From positions 2,797,044 to 2,861,043 of the forward strand of contig JADCRB010000064.1 in the NCBI GenBank assembly GCA_021464245.1: 64,000 nucleotides of DNA, written 5' to 3'. Positions 36,140 to 48,468 of this stretch are shown here, in pieces. Positions within the stretch are counted from its first letter, which is position 1. Each line of letters opens with the position of its first letter. Under the pieces are notes generated by a model. The model saw only the letters and a list, made by a program, of their open reading frames with translations. It was not told the DNA's origin and did no database searches. The DNA comes from Carallia brachiata (lineage: Eukaryota; Streptophyta; Magnoliopsida; Malpighiales; Rhizophoraceae). The position numbers and the translations under genes are program-made.

Positions 36140-37970
36140 AATGTCTTGGTGAATGTGTAATATAATATAATGAGTAGGTGAAGCTATCCTATCCCCACCA
36201 GAAAGGTCGTCGGAGGCAACTGGCAACAGATTAAGATCCGTATATGATTGAAATGGTCTCTTCTCACAATTAGAGCCTAAGCAGGAAGCCCGCATATTCA
36301 ACAATGTCGTCCAAGGTCTTGTTGTCGTTTTATCGCCTTCCTTTTAAGTTGAGTTGATTAGGCTGTCACACCAATTATTTTGAAGGTGACATGAAAAATA
36401 AACATAACACGAGTTTACTTTATTAATTAATAGTTATCAAAGATACATAAAACTGCGACTAACGTTGATTATTACATTTTTGTGGCCTTAGATCCAAGTA
36501 CAAGCTATCAATTGTTCGTTCATGTGTGATGAATGAGTGAAGCATAAAGAAAACGCTAATATCCTCTGCCCAGGATTAATTTAACTCTTTTTTTTTTTTT
36601 TTTTTTGAGGTTAAGCATTTATTTAAATAATTGAGGAGCACTTTCCTCAACCATCAGATTAAGAGTTTAAATATCACTTAATTTCATTTTTTCCTTTCTC
36701 TAAATATTTAATAGGATTCCTTGTAAATCCGAAAAACAAAAAAAATTTCATTTTTGTGTTTTCAGAGGCAAGAAGGAAGGAAGGAACTGGAAGACAGAGC
36801 TGACAATAAAATCATTAACGGTTTATAGATTTTAGATTTCTTGAAAATCGGAGCCTGAAGTCAATTCGCTGCCTTACCACCATTATAGAGAAGAATGCTC
36901 ATGGTATATAGCTAGGATGGATCTGGAAGGAAGTGAACGTAGACCATAGTTAGTTAAATTGAAAATATTGGAATCTTTTTTTTTTTTCGTCTAGAATTGA
37001 TTGACATAAAATATAATGTGAAAGAAAATTATGAGATGGGGAAGAATTACACTCCATATCGCTGACTTTCCAATAACATAATAAAAGGAATAGGCAAATA
37101 CAGTTGAAGGGAATATTTTTTACCTTAATTTTTGTTTACGCCAGCCTTCTAAATCTCCCACCTAATGGTATGATCTCATTCAATTTAGACAAGCAGACTT
37201 TGATCTCATATGTGGTCCTGTTAAATCTTAAGTGATCTATTGACACTTATTAGATTATGAAATTTACTTCCTCATAAATTTAGTGTAAATAATTCAGCCT
37301 ATATAATGAACTCGTACAATTCTTTATATAATGAACTCGTACAACCCATCTTATGATCTGTGGATACTACTACTGTATACCTATTTTTGCAAAAAAAAAA
37401 AAACAGACATAAAAATTATTTGACATTTATTTTCGTCGACGCTCAAAGTATAAATGGTACATTTACTATTAATTAATGAGATTAGGATGTCGACCTAATG
37501 GCCTTGATATCTTCATTTGAGTGTTCATTTGAGTCGGAAATATAAAGGCATTTCCATCTAGTCAAGGTAACAAGGACCCGGACAAACCTACTCAAAGATT
37601 CACACCGCAAAAAGACCATAATGGCTGCAACTGCAATATTGCTTGCAACTTAAAATCCGCAATTTTTAACTTTGCTCGTGACCCATTAATTGTGATCAAA
37701 CGAATGACTTGTAAAACCTGATGATGATAATAATCATAGAGAAGAAGGAAAAAAGAAAAGAACGGAAAAGAAAACTAGAATGCATCAAATATAAGTTACT
37801 TCCTTTCATAAGCACCTGCGTATAATAATCATGATTATGATATCATAGTCATGTGTTGGGAAATTCTCCGTTACTCACCGTACACAAAACACCTAATGCA
37901 CGACTCAATTTGGGTTTCCTGTCAAAGAAAAAGAACCGTCAAAAAGCAAAGCCCAAACGAGGCAACAAGT
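36140..37970. other. Spacer between the two microRNA loci
   Basis: AT-rich, with T-runs at about 36587-36606 and 36976-36988. A direct repeat TATATAATGAACTCGTACAA occurs at about 37301 and 37324. No coding region is supported. Confidence 0.5.
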
Positions 37971-38110
37971 GCAAGGCAAAAGAAGATTGCAGGGTTTCCT
38001 GTCACAGGAGGATGGTCTTAGCTTTGCCTTAATTTTGCCAGTTAAAAAACTAACGCAAAAGGTAGCCAGTACCATCTCTCCTGTGACAAGAAACCCCCAA
38101 CTTCTCTATT
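37971..38110 (-). ncRNA. MIR3627-like precursor, locus 2
   Basis: On the minus strand, the 5' arm (38100-38062) and the 3' arm (38020-37985) pair over more than 30 bases, and weaker pairing extends outward. GGGTTTCTTGTCACAGGAG faces CTCCTGTGACAGGAAACCC. The 22-base candidate miRNA is 38089-38068: TTGTCACAGGAGAGATGG followed by TACT. As I recall miR3627, this differs at only two positions (6 and 18). It also resembles locus 1 in arm layout, so the two are a tandem pair about 2 kb apart on one strand. The loop is about 45 bases. Confidence 0.82.
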
Positions 38111-38163
38111 TTCTCTCTTGCTCCTTGTCCTTCTTGTTTCACTCACCAAGAAAAACCTGTCAG

Positions 38164-38172
38164 TATTTATAG
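38164..38172 (-). promoter_or_regulatory. TATA box for MIR3627-like locus 2
   Basis: CTATAAATA on the minus strand, 75 bases upstream of the candidate miRNA. A start site near 38135 would place the stem close to the 5' end of a short primary transcript. Confidence 0.6.
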
Positions 38173-38199
38173 AGCCAAGGTGTTGGGCAGCATGCCGGT

Positions 38200-40718
38200 T
38201 TCCTAGGACTTGCAATTTTTTCCATGATAAATAAAGTGCACATGTGGAGAAGTTCCCTACCTTATAGATGTATTAATAAAATTATGGCCAGTTAAGCGCT
38301 TCAGAATTCCTACATATAAAAATCAATTTCAATCTCGTGTTCACACTATTTGCTACAAAAAAAAAAAAAATTACTAATGTCGTATTAAGTTAATGGTTTC
38401 TGTTCTATAGTGGGGGATAAGCTGGCCAGCAGTATTGCAACTCTTGACCACTGTATTATTTCATTTTTTTCTCAGCCCTTTTCATCTTTTCATTCCCTGT
38501 TACCCTCACCAAGAATTCAAAGACAGATAAGTAGGTTGTCCGATTGAATCGAAAACTTTTTGGACTTATTTTTCAACTTTAACCTTTAGGAAAAACTGGG
38601 ACCCTTTAGTATGGTATATGGGAAAATTAACTTATAATGCCGATTTCCTATAAAACAACACCAAAAAAAGGCATAAAACTTTGTCTCCTTTGGTGCTGTA
38701 CGATGAATTATCTATTTTATGTCACATGTTCCACGCCTGTGTGGCGGGCGGAGCAGAGTTCACATTTCTTTTAACTGGGTTGGAAGACTGGAAGTGAGAT
38801 TCGTTCTATTTTAATTTACTAGTACTTGGATGTTAATAATTAGTAAAGAAATATTAAATATCAATATTTAAGTAGTAATAAATAAAATAAAATGATATAG
38901 ACCTTTTGATGGTTGAAATTTGAAAAAAAAAATTATTAACTATTGTTAGATAAAATGTATAATTATTTTATTACTCCTTGCATACTAAAACTATAATTAA
39001 TAATAATAAATGTGTGCCACAATTATTCTTTTGGGTTCTACACATTCCCTTCCCTTTTATTGGCAGATAGACTATTCTTATATGTCCTTGCTTTGCTTTT
39101 GCCCACAAGAATTTTTTCGCCCACAAGAGTTGGATTGGGCGCGAAATGAAGATGCCATTGTCCAGCGACTAGCATACAATGAATTAAGGTCAACTCAATG
39201 GCAAGATTACAAAAAAGCAGAAGATACTTGGAATGAGCAGCGAAGACCAAAAGAAAGCCGCCAGACTTTAACTGTAGAAACATGGACTTGTTTAACGAGC
39301 CAATGACAAAAGCAGTTTGGCTTAGTCAACCGGACCCAGGTCTATTGAGGACTATAGACTTTTATTTTTGTGAGAACTTAAATAAATAAAAAGGGGATTT
39401 CTATATAAAAAGGCCAATTAATGTATTCACTAACAATCTCATTAATTGTTGATAAAAATGTACTGTCACAATTATTCTGCACCAGGATACAATATTCCAA
39501 TTTTGTTCTAAAAAAAAGAATACAATACTCTAATTAATATTACCATAACTTTACTATAATAACAAATTTTATTATTTTATAATAAAATATTTTGCTGTCA
39601 AATGTCTAGTTTCTTTTTTTCTTATAAGGTCACAAGATACGAAAGCTGAAGTGTCGCTGCTGCATAGAAGTTTAGAGGAAGCAACCTCCTTGAAACGTCG
39701 CCTAGAAAATTATCTGTTTAGACTTAGTGAGACTTTATGTAGGGATTTTCTGACTGGGCACCATTACAACATCAGAATATTTTATCCAAAAAATTTGTCT
39801 GAATGTAATTGCATCTTCTTTTTTTGCAATTAAGCCTTCACTTTTTACAATTAAAATTTGATAAGATGCATTTTTTCTTTTCATTAGAAAAAATAAAGTC
39901 GTGATTACAAAAAAGGAGGCCATCGTTACATTCGGATAAAATCTTTGGGCACAATTTGTCTGGTGCTGTAACTTTTTCGATTTTGATTTGGAGCACTTCA
40001 CGTGAAACTGTTGAACATTAACTTAGAAACAGAATGTATTACAAGTTAATCGTCCAATTAATCTTGACTTTTTTGTTGTATGGAAACTTCCATGGAATTA
40101 GGAGGATTAGGTGAGGAAAGATAATTGAGACTTTAATTAGCTAAAGAAGCACTTACATCAAACACAGCTCACACTAATACGAACCATTCAAAAAGTTCAA
40201 ATGCACAAGGACGTTGAACCAGTTAAACTTAGTTTCCACAAGTGACAAACCCAATAAGGCAACGATGGTCAATGAATCGTCGTTCAATGATACTTGTTCC
40301 TGCTTCCATACATGGTTGTTTCATGGTTTCACACGGATGTCGCTGCTTTGGAAAAGAAAATCAAGCATTTCATTTGCTGCTTCGCAGGCGGCAGGTGAAG
40401 TCAAGTACTGCATGGGACCTCTGATAATTCCTTGCGTGGGTCATGAAAAAAACAAATTTCTACTGTTTTCTTTAGTTGATTAACTCAACTAAAATTTGAA
40501 TTTGAGACATTTAATGTTAGAGTCGGTTCTGAAATCACCAAGCTATATAAATCATTGGTGAGAAAAGAAATTACTAATACTTAATTACTTTTGAAAATCC
40601 CTCTTTGTGCGGGCAATAGCCATCTCGAAGACCTCTATACATAATGCATGGGCATAAATATAGATTTTGCACACAAAGTTTAGTTTTTTTTTAGTAATTT
40701 CATCTACAATCTATTTTT
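38200..40718. other. Intergenic with two exon-like fragments
   Basis: 39110-39305 (+) reads QELDWARNEDAIVQRLAYNE and then TQWQDYKKAEDTWNEQRR. 39630-39725 (+) reads DTKAEVSLLHRSLEEATSLK and then RRLENYLF, which looks like coiled coil. Both look more like protein than their surroundings, but neither has a start, a clear splice partner or a family I can name. The remainder is AT-rich spacer. Confidence 0.35.
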
Positions 40719-41375
40719 GGGTTAAAATATACCCTTTATGTTTTCACCGTCTAACTTTTTCACTTTTTTCTATTAGTCAACTGTTAAGTTTGATACGTGA
40801 TAATCAGTCAATGTCATGTCATATAAGTTAGATGTCACGTTAGTAAAGGGTGATGACGTGACACACAATAATTTTTTATTTAATTTTTTTTGAAATTTTT
40901 TCTATGTTTTTCCACATCAGCAAAGTATAATAGTTATTAGAGTTATATTCCGTTAGCAATTGTACCCAAATCTTGAAAGAATTTGATTTTATAAAGAAGA
41001 TGTAAACAAAAGAAAGCAAAAGCAAAAACACCATGAGAGAGAGAGAAAGAAGGATAGAGATTTTCAAAAAGAAAGGAGAGAATTGATTTTTTATTTGAGA
41101 ATTGATTTTTTATTTTAGTTATATATACTATTTAATAATTTAATTATTAAAGAGTTTATTAATTGAAGCTTTTGAAAAAAAATGAAATTTAAAAATGAAA
41201 TTTTCAAAAAAAAAAGTGGAAAAGTATTATATGCTGTGTCATCATCTTTATTGACATAGCATTTAACTTGAATGATATGACTTTGACTGGACTGTTATAT
41301 ATCAGATTTAACGGTTAACTAACGAAAAATAGTGAAAAAGTTAGACAGCGAAAACATAAATTATATATTCTAACC
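40719..41375. mobile_element. Non-autonomous transposon with ~150-bp terminal inverted repeats
   Basis: The left end GGTTAAAATATACCCTTTA and the right end AATTATATATTCTAACC face each other. The arms pair for about 150 bases; conserved blocks are CCGTCTAACTTTTTCAC with GTGAAAAAGTTAGACAG, and ACATAAGTTAGATG with TAGCATTTAACTTGAA. The long arms resemble Mutator-like MITEs. The centre is AT-rich with a GAGAGA run and codes for nothing. No target duplication was confirmed. Confidence 0.75.
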
Positions 41376-43634
41376 AAAAAAAGGTTGTGAGCGAAATTTT
41401 CAAAAGGACCAAATATTATGAGCGAAATTTGTATTTATACCTAATGTGTGTGTATGTGAAAATGACTATAATTGGTAACTTGGTTAGGAAATCCCAAGGA
41501 AACATGCGCCAATCAGCAATTTTCGCCGCCCATAGCCATTTCTTCCTTATTCGCGCACTTGAATATTAGAACCAGTAATTGGATGGAAGCATCCATTTTT
41601 TTAGTCTTCTTCCTTTTTTTTTTTTTTTTTTTAAATTGATCTTTTCCAAGAGTATCCGCAGACATCTTGATATATGGCACAAGCATGAGTTAGGGAAATA
41701 TCCTTAGGCGAAAGAAAATGTCATTTGTCTCTTAAAAAGTTGATATTATGGTAAACTTTCGTGGTAATCTAAATAAATTTATCACAAGTTTATTCTCATG
41801 ATTACGTTCTAGATCAAACGTGTTAAGAGATTGTGGGGCTCCATGGCATTTGGTACACGTCTAACATGGATTGGTTCACACCAGGAGCAAGAGGCTTAGA
41901 TTTTTTTTTTTTTTTTTTTTTTTTGATTTGTAAGGAGCTTAACCCATTACCGGGATGGTTATTAGTTATAACCGCAGAAATTTAAAAAAAAAACTTGTTT
42001 TTATTCTTGACGGATGAAGTGAATTTATTAACTGAAACCTTAGGGCATATTCACATTAAATAATTCGGGAAATTTCTTTTCTTTTTGAAATTTGGATTTT
42101 TTTTTTTTTTTTGTATGTAGTGAAGATGTCATCCCATTAGAGAGGGCATGTAAAGTAGTGGATCCTTATTTCTTTTAGTGGAAGATAAGTATTATTTATC
42201 ACTCAAATTAAGTTAGATCTCGAAGATTCCTTTAAAAATTTAATACAAAACCAAGAAACTGGGCCACCTAGCCGGAACTACAGTCCATTCATCAGGCTTA
42301 AGAACAATAAGTGTTTGTTTCGTCGTCATCAGGAATCAACTATCCAGATTCAAGACCAATACACCATTGTATGATGTTGGCCATAAAAAGTTCATGAGCT
42401 TGAAAAGACAACCCAAATAACCATGCATTAAAGCCTAACCCAAAACTTCTCAAGAGGCCCAAGTTGAGAATGGACGTATTGTGTTGTGTCTATCAGCACC
42501 TACTATTACCATAATTTTCTGATTTGTCTTCACCGCCCAAAAAAAATCCCTGCAAGGCCCAAATCGGATATGTTCAGTTATTCGCATAACGCAAACCCAA
42601 CTTGGGCCTTTCTTTTTTTTCTTGTTTAAACTTTTTTCTATTGATTATCATTGTCAATGCTGTTGAAGTCCAGTTAGTTGCCACGGCTTCTGTGCAGCAT
42701 TTTGCCGAATATTTGGCAAAGCAAGACTTGGTTCCCCGCGTGTCGTTTTAATGGCGAGGTGGTAATTTTTTTTTTTCTTGATCTTAAAAGAGTAGTCACA
42801 GCCACATAAAAAAGATATAGGTGAGGAACAGGTGGGGATCCAAATTTCTGCTCACTATAATGAGATGCGTTTAAAATAAAGTATACACCTCATTATCATT
42901 AAACAAGTCTCACACGTTAAAAAACGGTAATTCTGGTGAGAACTGGTGGGGATCCAAATTTCTGCTCACTATAATGAGATGTGTTTAAAATAAAGTATAC
43001 ACTTCATTATCATTAAAACAAGTCTCACACGTTAAAAAACGGTAATTCTAATTAATAAGAAAAGTGCGGAATAGGATTCTAGTGCATTTTAACTGCTTGC
43101 CAGATGCCAATGCATGTTCTCGTATTTCAATTTTCCTAGCAGCAAAACAGAGCTCAGAAAAAAAATAAAAAGGGAATATAAGGGGCGAAAAATCAGAGTA
43201 ACAATGTTTAAGGAGTGAAAATTTCCAATATCAAACAACTTAAAATACAAACAAGAACTGTTAAACCACCGACCCCATCAAAGAGGATTGGTGACAAACT
43301 AACCCAAACAAAGCAAAACTACATAAATGAAGAAAAATATATTGCTATAAATGCCAAGGCTTGCAGAATCCTCTGCCGTGCAGCAATAAAATATATGAGC
43401 CATCAAAAAATAAATAGTCCCTGGATTCACCAGTCAGCAGCTGGACATTTGTTTTTTTAGAGTGTCGGTAAAGAACCACAGATTCTCCTGAAAAATGATA
43501 GTCACTTTTTTTTAAGTCGATTGAAATGATAAAAAAAAGGGAGTCTGTTTTTTGCCTCGTCACATAGGCCGCCTGTCTTTTTACATTTACATTCACATCA
43601 CGATGTATCTCAAGACACCGTGTTGTTTTTTTTG
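41376..43634. repeat. Intergenic; tandem duplication (period 114) at 42831-43049
   Basis: Two nearly identical copies, 42831-42934 and 42945-43049, begin GGTGGGGATCCAAATTTCTG and end ACACGTTAAAAAACGGTAAT. They differ at a few bases only, so the duplication is young. T-runs occur at 41616-41634 and 41910-41927. No gene is supported. Confidence 0.7.
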
Positions 43635-44110
43635 GGATATATAATTTTTTAGTCTAAATTTTTATATTTTTTTATATTTAATTTTAACCATTTGACATTT
43701 CATTTCAATTTTAAACTTTTAATTTTACTTTAAATTAGTCTTCCTGTTAGTCAATCTGTTAAAAATTAAGTTTGACTAATAAAATTTTTTTTAAAAAGAT
43801 AAAATATACTATTTAAATTTACAAGTTAATAGAAATACGTTGTGTAATCTAAAAAAAATAAAAGAAAAACTAAAAATTCTAACTCATACGCTACTATTTG
43901 AACGTATTCCTTAAAAAAAATATTTAAATAATATATTTTACCTTTTTACAATAATTTTCGTTGATCAAATTTAATTTTTTAACAAATTGACTAATAAAAG
44001 GACTGATTTAAAGTAAAATTAAAAAAATTAAAACTAAAATAAAATATCCAAAAAATTTAAAATTTAAATATAAAAAAATATAAAAATTTAAAATTAAATA
44101 AATACATACT
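43635..44110. mobile_element. Fold-back MITE-like element
   Basis: Inverted arms of about 150 bases: TCTAAATTTTTATATTTTTT at the left faces AAAAAATATAAAAATTTAAA at the right. Inside, AATTAGTCTTCCTGTTAGTC faces GACTAATAAAAGGACTGATT. It is related in layout to the element at about 6555-7015 and lies just downstream of the AAA-ATPase stop codon. Confidence 0.65.
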
Positions 44111-44259
44111 CCCACGTCTTTAGCATAACATTTCAACGTAGAAACATTAAACTACATATTTGTTCCCAAATGGAATCATGGGGCTAGTACAGATCATTTC
44201 TTGTCAAAAGGACAAGATCTTTTCTTGTACGTTATTAGCTAGTTTCTATTGCCACGATC

Positions 44260-45672
44260 TCAACCATCTTTTGCTGCTTCTTTGTCGGCTAATTCCTTCT
44301 TTTCAACTTCTCGTTCCTCCTTTTTCATTTCAAGAGCTTGAATAAGACTCTCTAGGCAAGCCTCGGCATTCCCTGGGATGGTCTTGGGCATCAAATGCTC
44401 CGCTACATCGGCAGGAGTGATTTGGATTTCTCCCAATAATTTGCCAATGTTGTTGAACAACTCATGTGATTTAAGTTTCAAATAATTCTTAGCCAAAATC
44501 TCGAATGCTTCGAATCCACAGTAAGACAGTTCTACATGTTTATCCATCCTACCTTTCCTGATGAGAGCAGGATCAAGCTTTTCCACAAAATTAGTTGTAA
44601 ACACGATCAATCTTTCTCCTCTGCAGGCTGACCAGAGGCCATCAATAAAATTCAGGAGTCCTGAAAGGGTAACCTGACTGCTCCTGTTGTCTTCTTTTTC
44701 TGCCTTTGGCTTTCCTTCCTTGTCTTCTCCCTCACCCTCTTTCTCCTTCTTCTTCTTCCTTCTTTGGCCAGTAAGATCAAGAGAACAATCTATGTCCTCT
44801 ATCACAATAATGGACTTGCTCGACGTCTCGATTAGCAGCTTCCTCAGCTCAATGTTGTCCTTCACAGCAGTTAACTCGAGATCATATATATCATAGTTCA
44901 AAAGATTGGCCATGGCCGCAATCATAGTGGACTTGCCGGTCCCCGGGGGACCATAAAGAAGATAACCCCTTTTCCAGGCCCTGCCAATTCTCGCATAAAA
45001 CTCTTCTGCTGTACTGAAAGTCATCAAATCATCCATAATTTCCTTCTTCTTTTCTGCCTCCACTGCTAATGTCTCAAATGTTGCCGGATGCTCAAAAACT
45101 ACATGACTCCAGTATGATCCACTGTTAGTATAAAGCTTCCTCTGCCTATTTCTCACCTTAATTGCTTGACCCTCTTTCAAAACATGATTCAGATACGATC
45201 CCAAAATAAGATCCCTGTTCCTCTTCTGGAAAGTGAGCTTGTAATATCTTCTCTCATCGCTGACCGGGTAGAAAGAAACTGACTGGTTCTTAGCGTAGTG
45301 TTTCCCTGAAGCCCACCAAAGTTTCACACCCTTGAATTCATCAGAAACCTCCTCAAAATCGTCCATGCTGAGAACAAGAGTCTGAGTGGACTTAACTGCA
45401 TCCGCTGCCTTGAGCCGCTTGGCTTGCATTGAAGCAGTGGAGCTAAGGTAGTTTTCAATGGAAGAATAAGCTTCACTGCGCATTAGGCGCTCGCCCACAA
45501 ATTCGTTGAAGGTGATTTGGATATAAGGGTACACAAAAGTGAAGATTCTTTGGGAGTATTTCTCCATGTGGTGTCTTAGTTCATAAGGGCAATATTGCTT
45601 GAACATGGCCCAGATGAACATTAGACCTGCAAACATGGAACCCAGATGAGCAAACATTTCTCCTGATTTCAT
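44260..45672 (-). CDS. AAA-type ATPase, ASD / OM66 (AATP1) family, intact
   Basis: A single-exon gene of 470 codons with no lesion. Residues 8-26 form a membrane anchor (LGSMFAGLMFIWAMF), followed by the plant AAA-ASD N-domain (YSQRIFTFVYPYIQITFNEF, VKLWWASGK, SVSFYPVSDERRYYKLTF). Next come FYARIGRAWKRGYLLY, Walker A GPPGTGKST (241-249), Walker B IIVIEDID (288-295), a Lys/Glu-rich insert (304-330), sensor-1 FTTNF (N361) and arginines R372/R375. The tail is charged. Relatives sit in the outer mitochondrial membrane or ER and respond to stress, ABA or salicylate; the substrate is not known. Homologous to the gene at 50.3 kb and, by position, to At5g40000/At5g40010. A 79-codon frame upstream (45908-45669) ends in an ATGA overlap with this start. 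Confidence 0.95.
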   Translation of the reverse strand: MKSGEMFAHLGSMFAGLMFIWAMFKQYCPYELRHHMEKYSQRIFTFVYPYIQITFNEFVGERLMRSEAYSSIENYLSSTASMQAKRLKAADAVKSTQTLVLSMDDFEEVSDEFKGVKLWWASGKHYAKNQSVSFYPVSDERRYYKLTFQKRNRDLILGSYLNHVLKEGQAIKVRNRQRKLYTNSGSYWSHVVFEHPATFETLAVEAEKKKEIMDDLMTFSTAEEFYARIGRAWKRGYLLYGPPGTGKSTMIAAMANLLNYDIYDLELTAVKDNIELRKLLIETSSKSIIVIEDIDCSLDLTGQRRKKKKEKEGEGEDKEGKPKAEKEDNRSSQVTLSGLLNFIDGLWSACRGERLIVFTTNFVEKLDPALIRKGRMDKHVELSYCGFEAFEILAKNYLKLKSHELFNNIGKLLGEIQITPADVAEHLMPKTIPGNAEACLESLIQALEMKKEEREVEKKELADKEAAKDG

Positions 45673-45908
45673 ATTGGAATTTTTTTAAAAAATTGCCTGC
45701 TTCTTCCTCTGGAAACTAAAACTGGCTTTGTGGGGCGGAGGGTGGATGGGGTTGTATTGAGAATTGAGAGGACTTCGAGTGATCCAGAGTCCGGACCAAG
45801 CCTAGAACGCCAGGAGGCAGAATAATAGAAGGAAAAGAAAAAAGGTTGTGGTCCTGAGAGGAGGCGCTGAGAAATAACAAGGAAGATGTGAGAAAGACAA
45901 AAGACCAT

Positions 45909-48415
45909 TAATTGATTAATTGTGTATCAGAAGTGTATCAGAAATAAATTTTAAGTGAAATTAAAATTAAATAAAATATTGAATGATTGTGTTTATTTTA
46001 TATTTTTAAATATTATTAAATAAATTATATAATTATGTTGATATCATAAACAATTAATATAATAAAATTCTTGTTTTAAAGTGTAAGATATGTGCACTGT
46101 GCAACCTAACTTGTCAGAGAAGGGTGGGGGACGCCAAAGTCAAGTAGTCAACAGTGCCAGACTCTTGGCTTAACAAACTATGGACACAGAAGCCGCGCAA
46201 ACATCTAAACATAATTAATAAAATATTGCAATTTCTTTATTTTTTTGTTTTTTTACTGACTTTTATTATGCATTGTTAACAAGATATTTGTATTATTTTA
46301 TCTTGGAGAGATTGGGAGCCCTTCAATCAGCGAGTTGTGCCACCCAGTAGGGAATTAACGAAGACTCTTTTCAATTATTACCCAAGTAAAAATAATAATA
46401 AAATAAAATGATTTTCGTAAAATTTTCACTGTTAATAGGTAATCCGGGTGACTTTGGATGGTAATTTATTAAACTGTGTCCTTCGCGATTCATTCGATTG
46501 GCTTTTTGTTCCGTATCAATTGTAATAAGATGCACCGCTACCCTCTAATCCTGTCACTTAGCTTACTGATGACTTTTGGTGAATTTTTTAATGTGAATGA
46601 CATGAGAAAATAAATGTACGATCTGGGCTCGAAGTTTTGATTAGCAGCTTTTTACAGAGAGTCGGTAAGAGTAAGCATTGATCGGTAAGGTAGGAGACGT
46701 CAGTCGTGATGTAACACATAATTTATGTTGAATTGTCTGACACTTGTGGCACGGATTTCCAATTGGAATCTGTCGATATGACCCACGAAATTACAGGTGA
46801 AAATTCCACGCGATGACAATGCTGTTGTCTGGTACTGCCGCCTCGATTTGTTTTCATACTCGGGCGGCTGCAGCATGAATGCATGATTAATCAGAGGGCA
46901 ACGGCATGATTTTATTATAATATCTTTTTTTAATTACGGTACCTTAAAATTATATTAAATTTAAACTAATTTAACTTAAGTTAAAAAAATTTATTAAAAA
47001 ATAAAATTCTTTCAACACTTATTTTAATTATATAACAAATTTAAATATAAAAATTTAATTAAAAGAAATCAACTCTAGTTATTTCAACTAAAAGAAATTA
47101 ATTTTTATTATGACTTTTTATTTATCAAAAATTTTATTATAACTTTCTTGGTAATTTGCGCTTAACATCTGCCGTTGAAATGCCAGCCAATTTAAATGAA
47201 TAATGAATGGAGTTCTACAATTCAGGCCCAATATTATGTGGGAAGGTCCCAACCTCCTCAAATACCCACAATTTATGGGAATTTTGGGTATTGTTGTTTG
47301 GAATTGGAGGTATATACATTTATGGCGTTATCTTTGGATACGTTATCTTAATATCTAACAAGTTAACTATTAATTATTTTTATGTTAAAAAAAATATATT
47401 GAGCTGCCCCAAATTTATCTGAGTAGACCGAAAAGGGTTACCACTGTCATGGCCTTTATGGGAACCTCTACTTGAGGGGGGAAAAAAAGTCCAATTAGGT
47501 CATCTCAAAAACCCATGCCCTCGAACTGTGTATTTACTAATTTTATTTTTTTTAGTAAAATTAATTTATAATTTAATATTATTTAAATATTATTTTTAAT
47601 TTTTTTATTTAAATAGATTTCACTTATTGTGTGGTATAAAATTATGAATAAATTACACTCACTTAAAAAAATAGTTAAAATAAAAATTCCCCATGACGGC
47701 AATGTATAAGCAATCAAAATTCATAAAAATTAGCTCGGGAGAAAGCTGTTTCTAATTCCCTACGGAATTCTCATTCGCGGCATGTCCTATCGAAAATAGA
47801 GTCAACTTCCTTTGATATTCATTTTTCGCAAAATAAATAAATAAATAAAATTGAATATTGTGGTTAAATGTGACCCCTTCTCATTTCCACCGCCTCATCT
47901 TCAATTGAAAAGAACTTGTTGACCCCTGGAGAGTTTAATGTCGGTGGCTTTCTAATTTCTTAGCTTTCGGTTACGTTTTGCAAGATTTTTTAATTTTCTA
48001 TTAACTTGTGATGTCCTGAAGACTCTCTTTTGCGAGGGCTTTGCCACCAAGCAGCTTGTAAACGAAAAAAAATACGCACTGGCATAAAAGTTAGATGCAG
48101 AATCACATTACAATTGATTATTTTTTTTATAATTAAAATTTTTTTTTCTGCAATAAAATATAAAGTTATTTTTTTATTGTAAAAAATGTCTCATTACAAA
48201 ATAATAATATAATAATAATAATTTGTTGAGCCTATAATCAGAAATTTCTTGACCGTCGATTTACATTCGACAAAGTCTACGTTGGACTGCAATTAATACT
48301 AGCATGACATAACACGGCCCATGTCATCAATAGAGAGTCATCAAGTTGGACACGCCTTTTTTCTCCGTTCCGGAAGTTTCCTGCATGTGAAAATGAATTC
48401 ATACATCTTGCTCAA

Positions 48416-48468
<53 letters not shown>

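Noticed and set aside
35915..36304. 129-codon minus-strand frame with a membrane-like segment
   Set aside because: It coincides with the MIR3627-like hairpin and its leader; the hairpin explains the sequence better and the start region has no support.
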